Source: Mycobacterium sp. Z3061
GTDB lineage: Bacteria > Actinomycetota > Actinomycetes > Mycobacteriales > Mycobacteriaceae
Direction: 5' to 3'
NCBI RefSeq assembly: GCF_031583025.1
Contig: NZ_CP134062.1
Coordinates: forward strand, 496,001 to 560,000
DNA length: 64,000 nt
Every line of letters begins with the position of its first letter. Position 1 is the stretch's first letter. This document shows positions 52,098 to 60,869 of this stretch, piece by piece. The translations under genes were made by a program, and so were the position numbers. The notes under the pieces were generated by a model. That model ran no database searches and was not told where the DNA came from. It saw nothing but the letters and a program-made list of their open reading frames with translations.

Positions 52098-52721
52098 ATG
52101 GCATCCGGAAGTGGCCTGACCCGCCGTGAGGAGTTGCTGGCCGTCGCCACCAAGCTGTTCGCCGCCCGCGGCTATCACGGCACCCGGATGGACGACGTCG
52201 CCGACGTGATCGGGCTGAACAAGGCCACGGTCTACCACTATTACGCGAGCAAAGCGCTGATCCTGTTCGACATCTACCGCCAGGCCGCCGAGGGAACGCT
52301 GGCCGCCGTCCACGACGACCCGTCCTGGACGGCGCGCGAGGCGCTGTACCAGTACACCGTCCGCCTGCTGACCGGCATCGCCGGCAATCCCGAACGCGCC
52401 GCCGTGTACTTCCAGGAGCAGCCTTACATCACCGAGTGGTTCACCTCCGAACAGGTGGCCGAAGTTCGGGAGAAGGAAGCTCAGGTCTACGAGCACGTGC
52501 ACGGCCTGATCGACCGCGGGATCGCCAGCGGCGAGTTCTACGAGTGCGACTCGCACGTGCTGGCGCTGGGCTACATCGGAATGACGCTGGGCAGCTACCG
52601 GTGGCTACGGCCCAGTGGTCGGCGCTCGGCCAAGGAGATCGCGGCCGAGTTCAGCACCGCGCTGCTGCGTGGGCTGATTCGCGATGAGGCGATCCGCACC
52701 ACCGCTCCGCTGGGTCCCTGA
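52098..52721 (+). CDS. TetR family regulator (Rv0158-like)
   Basis: A 207-residue regulator with HTH at about residues 12-58 (GTRMDDVADVIGLNKATVYHYYASK). The C-terminal domain contains VYFQEQPYITEWFTSEQ, as in the fatty-acid-responsive TetR_C_33-like class. ATG 52098 has a GAGGGTGAGTAGAG leader. It matches the M. tuberculosis Rv0158 position next to PE3/PE4 genes. Two overlapping palindromes at 52025-52044 could be its operator. Confidence 0.92.
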   Translation: MASGSGLTRREELLAVATKLFAARGYHGTRMDDVADVIGLNKATVYHYYASKALILFDIYRQAAEGTLAAVHDDPSWTAREALYQYTVRLLTGIAGNPERAAVYFQEQPYITEWFTSEQVAEVREKEAQVYEHVHGLIDRGIASGEFYECDSHVLALGYIGMTLGSYRWLRPSGRRSAKEIAAEFSTALLRGLIRDEAIRTTAPLGP

Positions 52722-52725
52722 CGGG

Positions 52726-54171
52726 TCAGTTGAAGATCGGCGGGATGATGTGCAGCACATCGCCCAGGACGCCGCTGAGCACGGACAGCGCGGTCACCGG
52801 CGGCTGGCTGAATTGCGGGCCGAAGTAGAAATTCAGTCCGGGATTGGTCGAGGGAACCCACGGGTACGCGTCCGGGAAGTACTCCGGTCCCCAGAGTCCG
52901 GCCTGGACGCCTATTTCCACCGCGGCGCCGTAGGGCGCCTGCAGCAGTCCCTGACCGAGGTAGTAGGCGACGGTGAACGGGTTGGGAATGTTGATCAGCC
53001 CGGCCGGGGTGGGTAGATCGGCGTAGCCGTAGTTGTAGCCGAGGTCGACCATCACCCGCAGCGGCGGCTGGATGAGGTCGGCAAGCACCGGTCCGGCGTA
53101 GGGGATGTCGCGGATGGGCTGCACCAGCGGCAGGTCCTGCGTGAGGAACATGTAGTACTGCGTGTTTCCGGCGTATCCCGGCGACGTCGGCAATTGCACC
53201 GCGTGGGAGAAATCGGTGCCCGAAATCAACGGGTAGCTCCCGTGTACGTAGAAATAGCCCATCAGCGCGTTGATGTCGGCGAGCACGTTCAGCGGGTACT
53301 GCGGAACGTGAGCGATGCCGTCGTACTGCGCGGTGTAGACGTAGGTCTCGTAGGGATTGCCGGCCGGCAGCGCACCGTTGAAGGGCACGTCCAGTATCGG
53401 CAGGTAGAAACCGGGGAAGCGGGACAGCAGACCGCCGTTGGGGTTGTTGCCCGCGGCGGCCAGGATGAAGGACAGGTCGCCGACATGCGGCGAGCCGTTC
53501 GCCATGAGTTGGACGATGTAGTTGTTGACGATCGAGGCGCTCTGTGAGTAGCCGAACGTCATCACATCGTTGCCCAGGGCGAGCTGAGCGTTGACCGCGT
53601 TGCTGAGGATGGACACACCCTTGGCGACCGATTGGGTGTATGTCATGTCGCCCAGAGCCGGGGTGACCGGCCAGAACTGCTCCGGCGTGGGCAGCACGCT
53701 GGGAATGGCCCCCGGGTAGAGCGGCTTGATGTACCGGTTGAAGACGTTGGTGAGGTACTTCGCGTTCGGTATCGGGTCGTTGGTGCCGCCCATGATCAGC
53801 GCGGTGATCGGGTTCGCCAGGGTCGCCGCGGCGGAAGCGGCCGTCGGGGGCTGTGCGAGCAGTGACTGGGCTCCGTTGAGCAGCGCGCCGTTCAGCGCCT
53901 CCGCCTGGGTGTAGGCGCTCGCGGCATTCGACAGGGCCCGGGTGAAGTCGTTCTGGAACAGCGAAGCCTGCCTGACGACGGCCTGGTATTCGTCGCCGTA
54001 GGCATTGAACAGGTTCGCCACCGCGGCCGAGACTTCGTCACCGGCGGCGGCCAGCAGGCCGGACGTCCGGCCTGCGGCGGCGGCGTTGGCGGCATGAATT
54101 GTGGCGGCGATCCCGTTGACATCGGTCGCCGCCGCGGCAAGCGCCTCGGGGGCAGTGAGCAGGTACGACAT
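52726..54171 (-). CDS. PE family protein with PE-PPE hydrolase domain (PE3/PE4 position)
   Basis: A 481-residue PE hydrolase separate from the array. It has a PE dipeptide (APEALA) and the export motif YTQAE near 87. The hydrolase domain shows FGYSQSA near residue 207, YDGIAHVPQYP (Asp kept, ADF replaced) and YVHGSYP. It lacks the C-terminal LPTAD module found in all six array members and ends soon after the hydrolase domain. Start ATG 54171 matches the SYLLTAPEALAAAA family N-terminus. It is convergent with the TetR gene. Confidence 0.92.
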   Translation of the reverse strand: MSYLLTAPEALAAAATDVNGIAATIHAANAAAAGRTSGLLAAAGDEVSAAVANLFNAYGDEYQAVVRQASLFQNDFTRALSNAASAYTQAEALNGALLNGAQSLLAQPPTAASAAATLANPITALIMGGTNDPIPNAKYLTNVFNRYIKPLYPGAIPSVLPTPEQFWPVTPALGDMTYTQSVAKGVSILSNAVNAQLALGNDVMTFGYSQSASIVNNYIVQLMANGSPHVGDLSFILAAAGNNPNGGLLSRFPGFYLPILDVPFNGALPAGNPYETYVYTAQYDGIAHVPQYPLNVLADINALMGYFYVHGSYPLISGTDFSHAVQLPTSPGYAGNTQYYMFLTQDLPLVQPIRDIPYAGPVLADLIQPPLRVMVDLGYNYGYADLPTPAGLINIPNPFTVAYYLGQGLLQAPYGAAVEIGVQAGLWGPEYFPDAYPWVPSTNPGLNFYFGPQFSQPPVTALSVLSGVLGDVLHIIPPIFN

Positions 54172-54293
54172 CTCCCCGTCCTTCCCGTCGACCGGCCCCC
54201 ATCCCGGTCCGGCACGCACTACCCGCAACCGCGGGTATTAGGTATCAACCAGAGACTAGAACTGTGCGCCCGGGAATTCCGGCGTTTCGGCGG

Positions 54294-55190
54294 TTAATCG
54301 CCGGCGGTCTGCAGGTGTTTGTCGAGAAAGGCGATCTGGTCGGCGACAACGCGCTCGAAAGCGTCGTCGACGTAAATGGCGAAATGGCCCTCGGGGTAGG
54401 TCTTGATTTCGCCCCGCGGCGCCTTGGCCGCATAACGCAATGTGGGACCCGCCGGTGCCACCGAATCGGTTTGGCACACACAGAACAGAATCGGGCAGGA
54501 GATTTTTGCAGCGCTGCGACCCGGCCGGTAGAGAAGCACTTTCAGTCCGATCCGCGCCGCGACTTCGTTGCGCAGCTCCACACCCTCGGGCACCAGTTTG
54601 AGATAGCCGGGATAGGCGTCGGATGCCGTCATCAGTGCGACCTCGCCGGGCATGCCCGCGGTCGGGATCATCACCGGCGGCTTGCCGCGGCGGGCACCCA
54701 ACAGGTCGCGCACCGCCAGCGCGGTGACGCGGGTGGCGGTCACCGGGTTGATCGCCCCGATGGACGCCAGGCCGTCGGTGAACGGGCACTGTGCCACCGC
54801 CGCGGCGATGCCCGGCAGGCGGGCCGCCGACTCGATCACGTGGCCGCCACCGAAAGAGGTGCCCCACAACGCGATTCGGCTGGCGTCGAGGCCGGGTAGG
54901 GTGCGCGCGTAGGCAACGGCCGCCGCCCAGTCGGCGAGTTGCATGTCGATGTCGAGCAGCTGACGCGGCTGCCCCTCGCTGTCGCCGAAGTTGCGGTAGT
55001 CGAACACCAGGCAGGCGTAACCCGCCGCACGGAACCGCTCGGCGTAGGCATCGAGTCGCATCGCGCGCACCGCGCCCAGCCCGTGTGCCATCACCACCAC
55101 CGGTGCCGGGCCGTCCGCCTCGGGCCGGTACAGCCACGCGCTGATCCGGTCGCGACCGGAAATGAACGAGACGTCTTCGCGCTGCGGCAT
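54294..55190 (-). CDS. alpha/beta hydrolase
   Basis: A 298-residue serine hydrolase of the dienelactone/acetyl-esterase-like group. The nucleophile is in GTSFGGG near 111, the acid in CQTDSVAP near 240, and the base in GHFAIY near 269. The oxyanion HGLGAVR is near 35. The substrate is unknown. It diverges from the reductase operon with 88 bp between starts. Confidence 0.88.
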   Translation of the reverse strand: MPQREDVSFISGRDRISAWLYRPEADGPAPVVVMAHGLGAVRAMRLDAYAERFRAAGYACLVFDYRNFGDSEGQPRQLLDIDMQLADWAAAVAYARTLPGLDASRIALWGTSFGGGHVIESAARLPGIAAAVAQCPFTDGLASIGAINPVTATRVTALAVRDLLGARRGKPPVMIPTAGMPGEVALMTASDAYPGYLKLVPEGVELRNEVAARIGLKVLLYRPGRSAAKISCPILFCVCQTDSVAPAGPTLRYAAKAPRGEIKTYPEGHFAIYVDDAFERVVADQIAFLDKHLQTAGD

Positions 55191-55278
55191 AGCGCAACAA
55201 TAGTGCCGCCGAGAGCCCCGAAAAATTATGGACTACTGTCTAGAAAAGCTACAGCGTTGTGGGGACGGAAGGACACTC

Positions 55279-56379
55279 ATGGCGATTCGCGTCGCCCACG
55301 TGGGCACCGGAAATGTCGGCGGGCTGGCCCTTGCCCAGCTCATCACCAACCCGGCGTACGAACTCACCGGCGTATGCGTGTCCAGCCCGGAGAAAGTTGG
55401 ACGCGACGCCGGCGAATTGTGCGGCGTGGGCCTGGATTCGGGCGTGACGACCGGAGTCACCGCGGTCAGCGACCTCGATGCGCTGCTGGCCACGCAACCC
55501 GAGTGCGTCGTCTACTGTGCGATGGGCGATACCCGGTTGCCGGACGCGATGGCCGACGTGATGCGGATCCTGGCCGCCGGTGTCAATGTCGTCGGGTCCT
55601 CGCCGGGACTGCTGCAGTATCCGTGGGGCGTGATGCCGGACAAGTATATCGACCGGGTGGAAAAGACTGCGCAGCAAGGCAATTCGAGCATCTTCATCAC
55701 GGGCGTCGACCCCGGGTTCATCAACGACCTGATCCCGTTCGCACTCGCCGGCACCTGCCAGCGCGTCGAAGCGGTGCGGTGCATGGAGATTCACGACTAC
55801 GCGAGTTACAACGGCGCCGAGGTCATGCATTACATGGGCTTCGCGCGGCCATTGGACGAGATCCCGATGCTGTTGCAACCGGGAGTCCTCAGCATCGCCT
55901 GGGGAACGGCGATCCGGCAGCTGGCGGCCGGCCTGGGCATCGAGGTCGACGAGATCACCGAGTCCTACCAGCGTGAGCCGGCTCCGGAGGATTTCGACAT
56001 CGCGGTCGGCCGGGTGGCCAAGGGCACCCTGGCGGTGCTGCAGTTCGAGATCCGCGGCATGGTCAAGGGCCGTCCGGTGATCGTCATCGAGCACATCACC
56101 CGATTGCGTCCCGACCTGCGCCCCGACTTGGCCCAGCCCGCGGCGGGCACCGGCTCGTATCGCGTAGAGATCACCGGGGAGCCGTCCTACGCGGTGGACA
56201 TCGTGCCGAGCAGCCGCAAGGGCGACCACAACCATGCGGCGATCGCCGGGGCCGCGGGCCGGATCGTCAATTCGATTCCGGACGTGGTCGCGGCGCCGCC
56301 GGGCATCAGGAGCACGCTGGACCTGCCGCTGGTCACCGGAAAAGGTCTGTTCACGCCCACCGATCTGGTGGTCACCTAA
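55279..56379 (+). CDS. dihydrodipicolinate reductase-like NAD(P)-binding protein
   Basis: A 366-residue Rossmann protein resembling the NAD(P)H-dependent amine dehydrogenase/DapB-like family. It has VAHVGTGNVGGLALAQL near residue 5, YCAMGDTRLPDA near 78, and GVDPGFINDLIPFALAG near 137. Function unknown; in mycobacteria relatives lie in lipid or steroid gene clusters. ATG 55279 follows GACGGAAGGACA. It is the first of a three-gene operon (18-bp and 2-bp gaps). Confidence 0.86.
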   Translation: MAIRVAHVGTGNVGGLALAQLITNPAYELTGVCVSSPEKVGRDAGELCGVGLDSGVTTGVTAVSDLDALLATQPECVVYCAMGDTRLPDAMADVMRILAAGVNVVGSSPGLLQYPWGVMPDKYIDRVEKTAQQGNSSIFITGVDPGFINDLIPFALAGTCQRVEAVRCMEIHDYASYNGAEVMHYMGFARPLDEIPMLLQPGVLSIAWGTAIRQLAAGLGIEVDEITESYQREPAPEDFDIAVGRVAKGTLAVLQFEIRGMVKGRPVIVIEHITRLRPDLRPDLAQPAAGTGSYRVEITGEPSYAVDIVPSSRKGDHNHAAIAGAAGRIVNSIPDVVAAPPGIRSTLDLPLVTGKGLFTPTDLVVT

Positions 56380-56397
56380 ACGAAAGGACTTGCAGCG

Positions 56398-57147
56398 ATG
56401 GAACGACCGGGACGGGTCGAGGGCAAGGTCGCGTTGATCAGCGGCGGCGCCCGCGGAATGGGCGCCGAGGACGCGCGGCTGCTGGTCGAAGAAGGCGCGA
56501 AGGTGGTGATCGGCGACATCCGCGACGAGGAGGGACAGGCGCTGGCCGCTGAACTTGGTGAGGCGGCACGCTATGTCCATCTCGACGTCACCCAACTCGA
56601 CCAGTGGGAGGCCGCGGTCGCGACGGCCACCGGCGAATTCGGCAAGCTCGACGTGCTGGTCAACAACGCCGGCATCGTCGCTGCGGGGCCGCTGCGCGAG
56701 TTCCGGATGGACAAGTGGCAGCAGGTGCTCGACGTCAACCTGACCGGCACCTTCCTGGGTATGCGCTCGGTGGTCGACCCGATGACCGAGGCCGGCGGCG
56801 GTTCCATCATCAATATCTCCTCGATCGAAGGGATCCGCGGAGCGCCGATGGTGCATCCCTACGTCGCTTCCAAGTGGGCCGTGCGCGGCATCACCAAATC
56901 GGCGGCGCTGGAACTCGCACCGGTGAACATCCGGGTGAACTCGGTGCACCCCGGCTTCATCCGCACCCCGATGACCGCGCACCTGCCCGAGGACATGGTC
57001 ACCATCCCGTTGGGCCGGCCGGCCGAGGCGCGCGAAGTCGCAACATTCGTGGTGTTCCTCGCCAGCGACGAAGCCTCCTACGCCACCGGCAGCGAGTTCA
57101 TCATGGACGGCGGGCTGGTGACCGACGTGCCGCACAAGCAGTTCTGA
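56398..57147 (+). CDS. SDR, FabG3/20-beta-hydroxysteroid dehydrogenase-like
   Basis: A 249-residue SDR. The motifs are SGGARGMGAEDARLL near residue 15, DVTQ near 60, NNAG near 86, NISSIEGIRGAP with the catalytic Ser near 139 and YVASK near 152-156. From memory, segments such as RYVHLDVTQ and IINISSIEG match M. tuberculosis FabG3 (Rv2002), a 20-beta-HSD. It probably oxidises steroid- or acyl-type alcohols with NAD. An AAAGGACTTG leader precedes the start. Confidence 0.92.
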   Translation: MERPGRVEGKVALISGGARGMGAEDARLLVEEGAKVVIGDIRDEEGQALAAELGEAARYVHLDVTQLDQWEAAVATATGEFGKLDVLVNNAGIVAAGPLREFRMDKWQQVLDVNLTGTFLGMRSVVDPMTEAGGGSIINISSIEGIRGAPMVHPYVASKWAVRGITKSAALELAPVNIRVNSVHPGFIRTPMTAHLPEDMVTIPLGRPAEAREVATFVVFLASDEASYATGSEFIMDGGLVTDVPHKQF

Positions 57148-57149
57148 GC

Positions 57150-58505
57150 ATGCTGTCGAGCCTGGCCACCCTTCTGACCGAGGTGGTGGGCTCGAACCAC
57201 GTCGTCACCGACCCCGACATACTGGCCGGCCGCAGCATCGACCACACCGGCCGGTATCGCGGCAAGGCCAGCGCGCTGGTACGGCCGGGCTCGGCTGACG
57301 AGGTGGCCGGGGTGTTGCGGGTGTGCCGCGACGCCGGCGCCCACGTCACCGTGCAGGGCGGTCGCACCTCCCTGGTCGCGGGCACCGTTCCCGAGCACGA
57401 AGACGTGCTGCTGTCCACCGAAAGGCTTTCTGCTGTAGGCGATGTCGACGTGGTTGAGCGGCGGGTGGTGGCGGGCGCGGGAGCCACCCTCGCGGCCGTC
57501 CAGGCGGTGGCCGCGGCGGCGGGCCTGATATTCGGCGTCGACCTGGCCGCGCGCGACTCCGCGACCGTGGGCGGCATGGCCTCTACAAACGCCGGCGGCC
57601 TGCGCACGGTCCGCTACGGCAACATGGGCGAGCAGGTCGTCGGTCTGGACGTGGCGCTGCCCGACGGCTTGGTGCTGCGCCGGCACAGCCGGGTACGCAG
57701 CGACAACACCGGCTACGACCTGCCGTCGCTGTTCGTTGGCGCGGAAGGCACCCTGGGCGTCATCACCGCTCTCGACCTGCGATTGCACCCGGTTCCCCCG
57801 CACCGGGTGACCGCCCTGTGCGGGTTCGGCGACCTGGCGGCGCTGGTCGAGGCGGGCCGGGTGTTCGCGGAGGTGGACGGGATCGCGGCGCTGGAGCTGA
57901 TCGACGGCCGGGGAGTGGCGTTGACTCGCGACCAGCTGGGGGTCGGGGCGCCGGTCGACGGCGACTGGTTGCTGCTCGTGGAGCTGGCGGCCGATCATGA
58001 CCAGACCGAGCAGCTGGCCGGCCTGTTGGACCGGGTGGGACGGTGCGGCGAGCCGGCGGTGGGCGTGGATGCGGTTGCGCAACAACGTTTGTGGCGGGTG
58101 CGCGAGTCGCTGACCGAGGTGTTGGGCGTTTACGGTCCGCCGTTGAAATTCGATGTGTCATTGCCGTTGTCGGCTATCGGTGGTTTCGCCCGCGACGCGG
58201 TCGCGTTAATCGGAAACCGGGTGCCGGAAGCGCTGCCGGTGTTGTTCGGCCACGTCGGGGAGGGCAACCTGCACCTGAACGTGTTGCGCGTGCCTTCCGA
58301 GCAGGAGCCGGCCCTGTATGCGGCGATGATGGAGCTGATCGCCGGGTGTGGTGGGAATGTCAGTTCCGAACACGGCGTCGGCACTTTGAAGAGGTCGTAC
58401 CTGGGCATGTCACGGGAGCCCGCCGACATCGCCGCGATGCGTGTCGTCAAGGCGGCGCTGGACCCGACCGGCTACCTCAACGCGGCGGTGCTGTTCAGTC
58501 GGTAG
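57150..58505 (+). CDS. FAD-binding oxidoreductase, VAO/GlcD family (Rv0161-like)
   Basis: A 451-residue flavoprotein related to D-lactate dehydrogenase/glycolate oxidase GlcD. The FAD-binding loop is VTVQGGRTSLVAG near residue 68, and SATVGGMASTNAGGLRTVRYG is near 140. The C-terminal half ends with GHVGEGNLHLNVLR, SSEHGVGTLKR and DPTGYLNAAVLF, typical for lactate-type oxidases. It should oxidise a 2-hydroxy acid. The ATG is two bases after the SDR stop. It overlaps the end of the convergent TetR gene by 11 bp. In M. tuberculosis Rv0161 follows the PE3/PE4 genes. Confidence 0.93.
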   Translation: MLSSLATLLTEVVGSNHVVTDPDILAGRSIDHTGRYRGKASALVRPGSADEVAGVLRVCRDAGAHVTVQGGRTSLVAGTVPEHEDVLLSTERLSAVGDVDVVERRVVAGAGATLAAVQAVAAAAGLIFGVDLAARDSATVGGMASTNAGGLRTVRYGNMGEQVVGLDVALPDGLVLRRHSRVRSDNTGYDLPSLFVGAEGTLGVITALDLRLHPVPPHRVTALCGFGDLAALVEAGRVFAEVDGIAALELIDGRGVALTRDQLGVGAPVDGDWLLLVELAADHDQTEQLAGLLDRVGRCGEPAVGVDAVAQQRLWRVRESLTEVLGVYGPPLKFDVSLPLSAIGGFARDAVALIGNRVPEALPVLFGHVGEGNLHLNVLRVPSEQEPALYAAMMELIAGCGGNVSSEHGVGTLKRSYLGMSREPADIAAMRVVKAALDPTGYLNAAVLFSR

Positions 58506-59046
58506 GCCCCTTGATGCCGACGGCGTGACGCAACTGAGCCAGGAACTGATCGGCGTCGTCACTGCGAACGACGTAGTGCGAGATCGCGATTCGGATCGCC
58601 GTCGCCGCCTTGACCGCGGCGTTGGGCCCCGGCAGGAGCCGTTGTAAGCCCTCCCGCATCTCCGGGATGACACCGGACATCATCGGGATGACGTGCTCGG
58701 GTTCGATGTCGACCATCCGCACCCCGGAGTACGAGTACTGATAGTCGACGATGAATCGCAATGCGGCGTCCAGCCTTTCGACGCCTTTGAGTCCCGCGGT
58801 CGCCTTCGCCAGTCCCTTCTCGAAGTTGTCCCGCTCGTAGCGGGAGAAGGCGGACATCAACTCCTCTTTGGATGCGAACCAGCGGTAGAGCGTGGGGCGC
58901 GACACCCCGGCCTGTGTCGAGACCTCGGACAGGCTGAGTTTGGTCTTGCCGCTGCGGGCCAGCACCTCCGCGGTGGCCGCGAGGATCCGCTGACGGGTCG
59001 AAGTGTCGTTCTCGACGCTTTCGCTCACCGGCGATGGCTGGCTCAT
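58495..59046 (-). CDS. TetR family regulator of the two-armed lipid cluster
   Basis: A 183-residue regulator with HTH at about residues 18-64 (SLSEVSTQAGVSRPTLYRWFASKE). ATG 59046 overlaps the thioesterase stop by four bases. It ends an operon that also encodes the SMP-30 protein and a thioesterase-like protein. It probably acts on the shared divergent promoter region at 60784-60869, where two 29-bp repeats lie. Confidence 0.9.
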   Translation of the reverse strand: MSQPSPVSESVENDTSTRQRILAATAEVLARSGKTKLSLSEVSTQAGVSRPTLYRWFASKEELMSAFSRYERDNFEKGLAKATAGLKGVERLDAALRFIVDYQYSYSGVRMVDIEPEHVIPMMSGVIPEMREGLQRLLPGPNAAVKAATAIRIAISHYVVRSDDADQFLAQLRHAVGIKGPTD

Positions 59047-59906
59047 GACTTGTTCTCTCCCAATTGTTTTGGGTTTGACTTTGGGTTTGGCTTTGGCGGC
59101 CTGGGGCGTACCAGCACCGATTGCTGGATTGCGCCGACCGCGCCGTGTTCGTCGAACAGCGTCCCGATCGTCGTTCCGATGCCGTCCGGCCCGTAGCTGG
59201 TTTCCGCGCGGATGCCGGTCCATTCCCCCTCGGGGACCCGGAACACGTGTACGGCCAAATCGGTGTTCACGAAGGTGAACTTGGTGATGTCCAGCTTGCT
59301 GCCGATGCCGTTGGCGCAGTCGGCCACCGCGAACAACCGCTCCAGCGGCGTCATGGTCTCACCGGCGACGAGGTCCGCGATCGGCCTGATCCAGGACTCA
59401 CCCGGGCCCGGCTTCATCGGCACGGTCAGCCACAGCCATTCCAAACTGTGCACGTAGTTGCGGTCCCAGTTTTTCGCGGCCAGGTTGCGGTCGCGCGCCT
59501 CGGACACCGGGCGGGGCAGCGGCATTGGGGCATGCGCCACGGCCGCGGTGTCGACCTGCTGCAACCGCCAACCGCTGGCCCGGGCCACCGGCCGCGGCGC
59601 GCCGTCGGGGCCGGGAGCCAGCATCTCGGCGGTGACCAACTCGATCTGCTTACCACCGCGTTCCAGCCTGGAACGGACCCACAGATCCCCTTCGACCGGG
59701 ACCGCACCGAGCAGGTCGATCACCACCCGGCTCAGCCTGGTGTCGTCGCGCCGCTCGCATCGTTCCAGCGCCCGCGTCAGCAGCGCCGATACCGGCGCGC
59801 CGTGCTGTATCGAGGACGACCAGGTGCCGCGGGCCAGATCGGTGGCCCGGAACTTCTCACCCTGCGCGTCGGCGCTGTCGATCAGCTCGTAGTACGAGTC
59901 GGTCAT
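59043..59906 (-). CDS. acyl-CoA thioesterase-like (double hotdog) protein
   Basis: A 287-residue protein of the TesB-like/thioesterase superfamily type. The pattern WSSSIQHGAPVSALLTRALE near residue 28 and VDLLGAVPVEGDLWVRSRLE-like segments resemble the two hotdog halves. A Pro/Lys-rich tail (PRPPKPNPKSNPKQLGENKS) ends the protein. Activity is not proven by visible catalytic residues. Start ATG 59906 was chosen because the GAGGGG ribosome site is too close to the alternative ATG 59909. It lies 13 bp behind the SMP-30 gene. Confidence 0.75.
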   Translation of the reverse strand: MTDSYYELIDSADAQGEKFRATDLARGTWSSSIQHGAPVSALLTRALERCERRDDTRLSRVVIDLLGAVPVEGDLWVRSRLERGGKQIELVTAEMLAPGPDGAPRPVARASGWRLQQVDTAAVAHAPMPLPRPVSEARDRNLAAKNWDRNYVHSLEWLWLTVPMKPGPGESWIRPIADLVAGETMTPLERLFAVADCANGIGSKLDITKFTFVNTDLAVHVFRVPEGEWTGIRAETSYGPDGIGTTIGTLFDEHGAVGAIQQSVLVRPRPPKPNPKSNPKQLGENKS

Positions 59907-59919
59907 CATCCCCCTCAAG

Positions 59920-60783
59920 TCAGGGCAGGCCGGCGCCCGGAATGTCCACCTGCACGGCGTCCAGCCTGGCCAGCCGGGTGCCCACCAATCGCCTGGGATA
60001 AGCATCGGTGCTCGTCAGCAAGAACAGCGTGCGCCGCTCCGGTCCGCCGAGCGCGCATGCGATGGCGACCCGGTCTCCGAGGTCGATCCGGTCGGTCACC
60101 TCGCCGCCTTCGGTGATCCGCTCGAACTGATGAGCCAGCGTCATCGCCACCCACAGGCCACCTTGGGCGTCCAGTGCGATGCCGTCCGGTGGGCCGTCGA
60201 GGTTTTCGGCGAAGGGCCGGCGATCGGTGAGCCCGCCGTCTTCGGTGATCGAGTATGCCGTCAACCGGCGGCCCATCGATTCGGCGACGATGAGGGTGCC
60301 TCGGTCTTCGGTGATGACCATCCCGTTGGGGAAGTCGAGATCTGTAGCCACGACGGTCGCGCTGTCGTCGGTGTCGAGCCGGACGATGATGCCGCCCTCG
60401 AACGCCTGGGAGCCGATGTAGGCCCGCCCGAGGTCGTCGATGACCATGTCGCCGAGGCTGGCCGGCACGAGGTACGACAAGTCGGCGACGGGAGCCACCG
60501 TCTCGCCGTCGTACCGGAGAACCTGCCTGTCCTCGGTGGAGACGATGAGCAGTGACCCGTCCGGCCGGAAACCCAGTCCGGAAGGGGAGTGGCCCGGAAG
60601 CGGCAAGGTGGTGAGCGAGCCGCGCCAGTCGCAGGTGTGAACGGCAGCGCCGAGCATGTCGGAGAACCAGAGCAAGCCCTCGAACCAGCGCGGACCCTCT
60701 CCGAAGCAAAAGCCGTCGGCGAGCGGTGTCGGCGCCGGCGTGCCTTTACAAATCACTGCCAAAGTGTCATGCACCGTGGGCAT
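59920..60783 (-). CDS. SMP-30/gluconolactonase/LRE family protein
   Basis: A 287-residue six-bladed beta-propeller lactonase-like protein. The first metal Glu is in GEGPRWFEGLLWFSD near residue 32, followed by LDFPNGMVIT near 145 and the late metal Asp in NLDGPPDGIALDAQGGLWVA near 195. It probably hydrolyses a lactone. ATG 60783 and GTG 60756 are both possible. The latter would leave the first 29-bp repeat (60744-60772) mostly outside the coding region. It is the first gene of the leftward arm. Confidence 0.85.
   Translation of the reverse strand: MPTVHDTLAVICKGTPAPTPLADGFCFGEGPRWFEGLLWFSDMLGAAVHTCDWRGSLTTLPLPGHSPSGLGFRPDGSLLIVSTEDRQVLRYDGETVAPVADLSYLVPASLGDMVIDDLGRAYIGSQAFEGGIIVRLDTDDSATVVATDLDFPNGMVITEDRGTLIVAESMGRRLTAYSITEDGGLTDRRPFAENLDGPPDGIALDAQGGLWVAMTLAHQFERITEGGEVTDRIDLGDRVAIACALGGPERRTLFLLTSTDAYPRRLVGTRLARLDAVQVDIPGAGLP
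60744..60772. promoter_or_regulatory. 29-bp operator repeat, copy 1
   Basis: Starts CTTTACAAATC and ends AAAGTGTCATGC. It matches the copy at 60815-60843 at 20 of 29 positions, including the outer 8 bases and the TGTCA core. Within each copy TTACA and TGTCA arms are roughly inverted. It lies at the start of the SMP-30 gene. Confidence 0.6.
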
Positions 60784-60814
60784 TGCTGTCAACGCGTTCC
60801 CGCCGGCCGGCAAG

Positions 60815-60843
60815 CTTTACAATTATTGCTCAAAATGTCACGC
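60815..60843. promoter_or_regulatory. 29-bp operator repeat, copy 2
   Basis: Starts CTTTACAATTATT and ends AAAATGTCACGC. It is 71 bp from copy 1 and 27 bp before the GTG of the rightward thioesterase. It is A/T-rich against a GC background, so it may overlap the promoter. Confidence 0.6.
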
Positions 60844-60869
60844 TGGGCCGTGGGCTGCCGGAACAAGGG

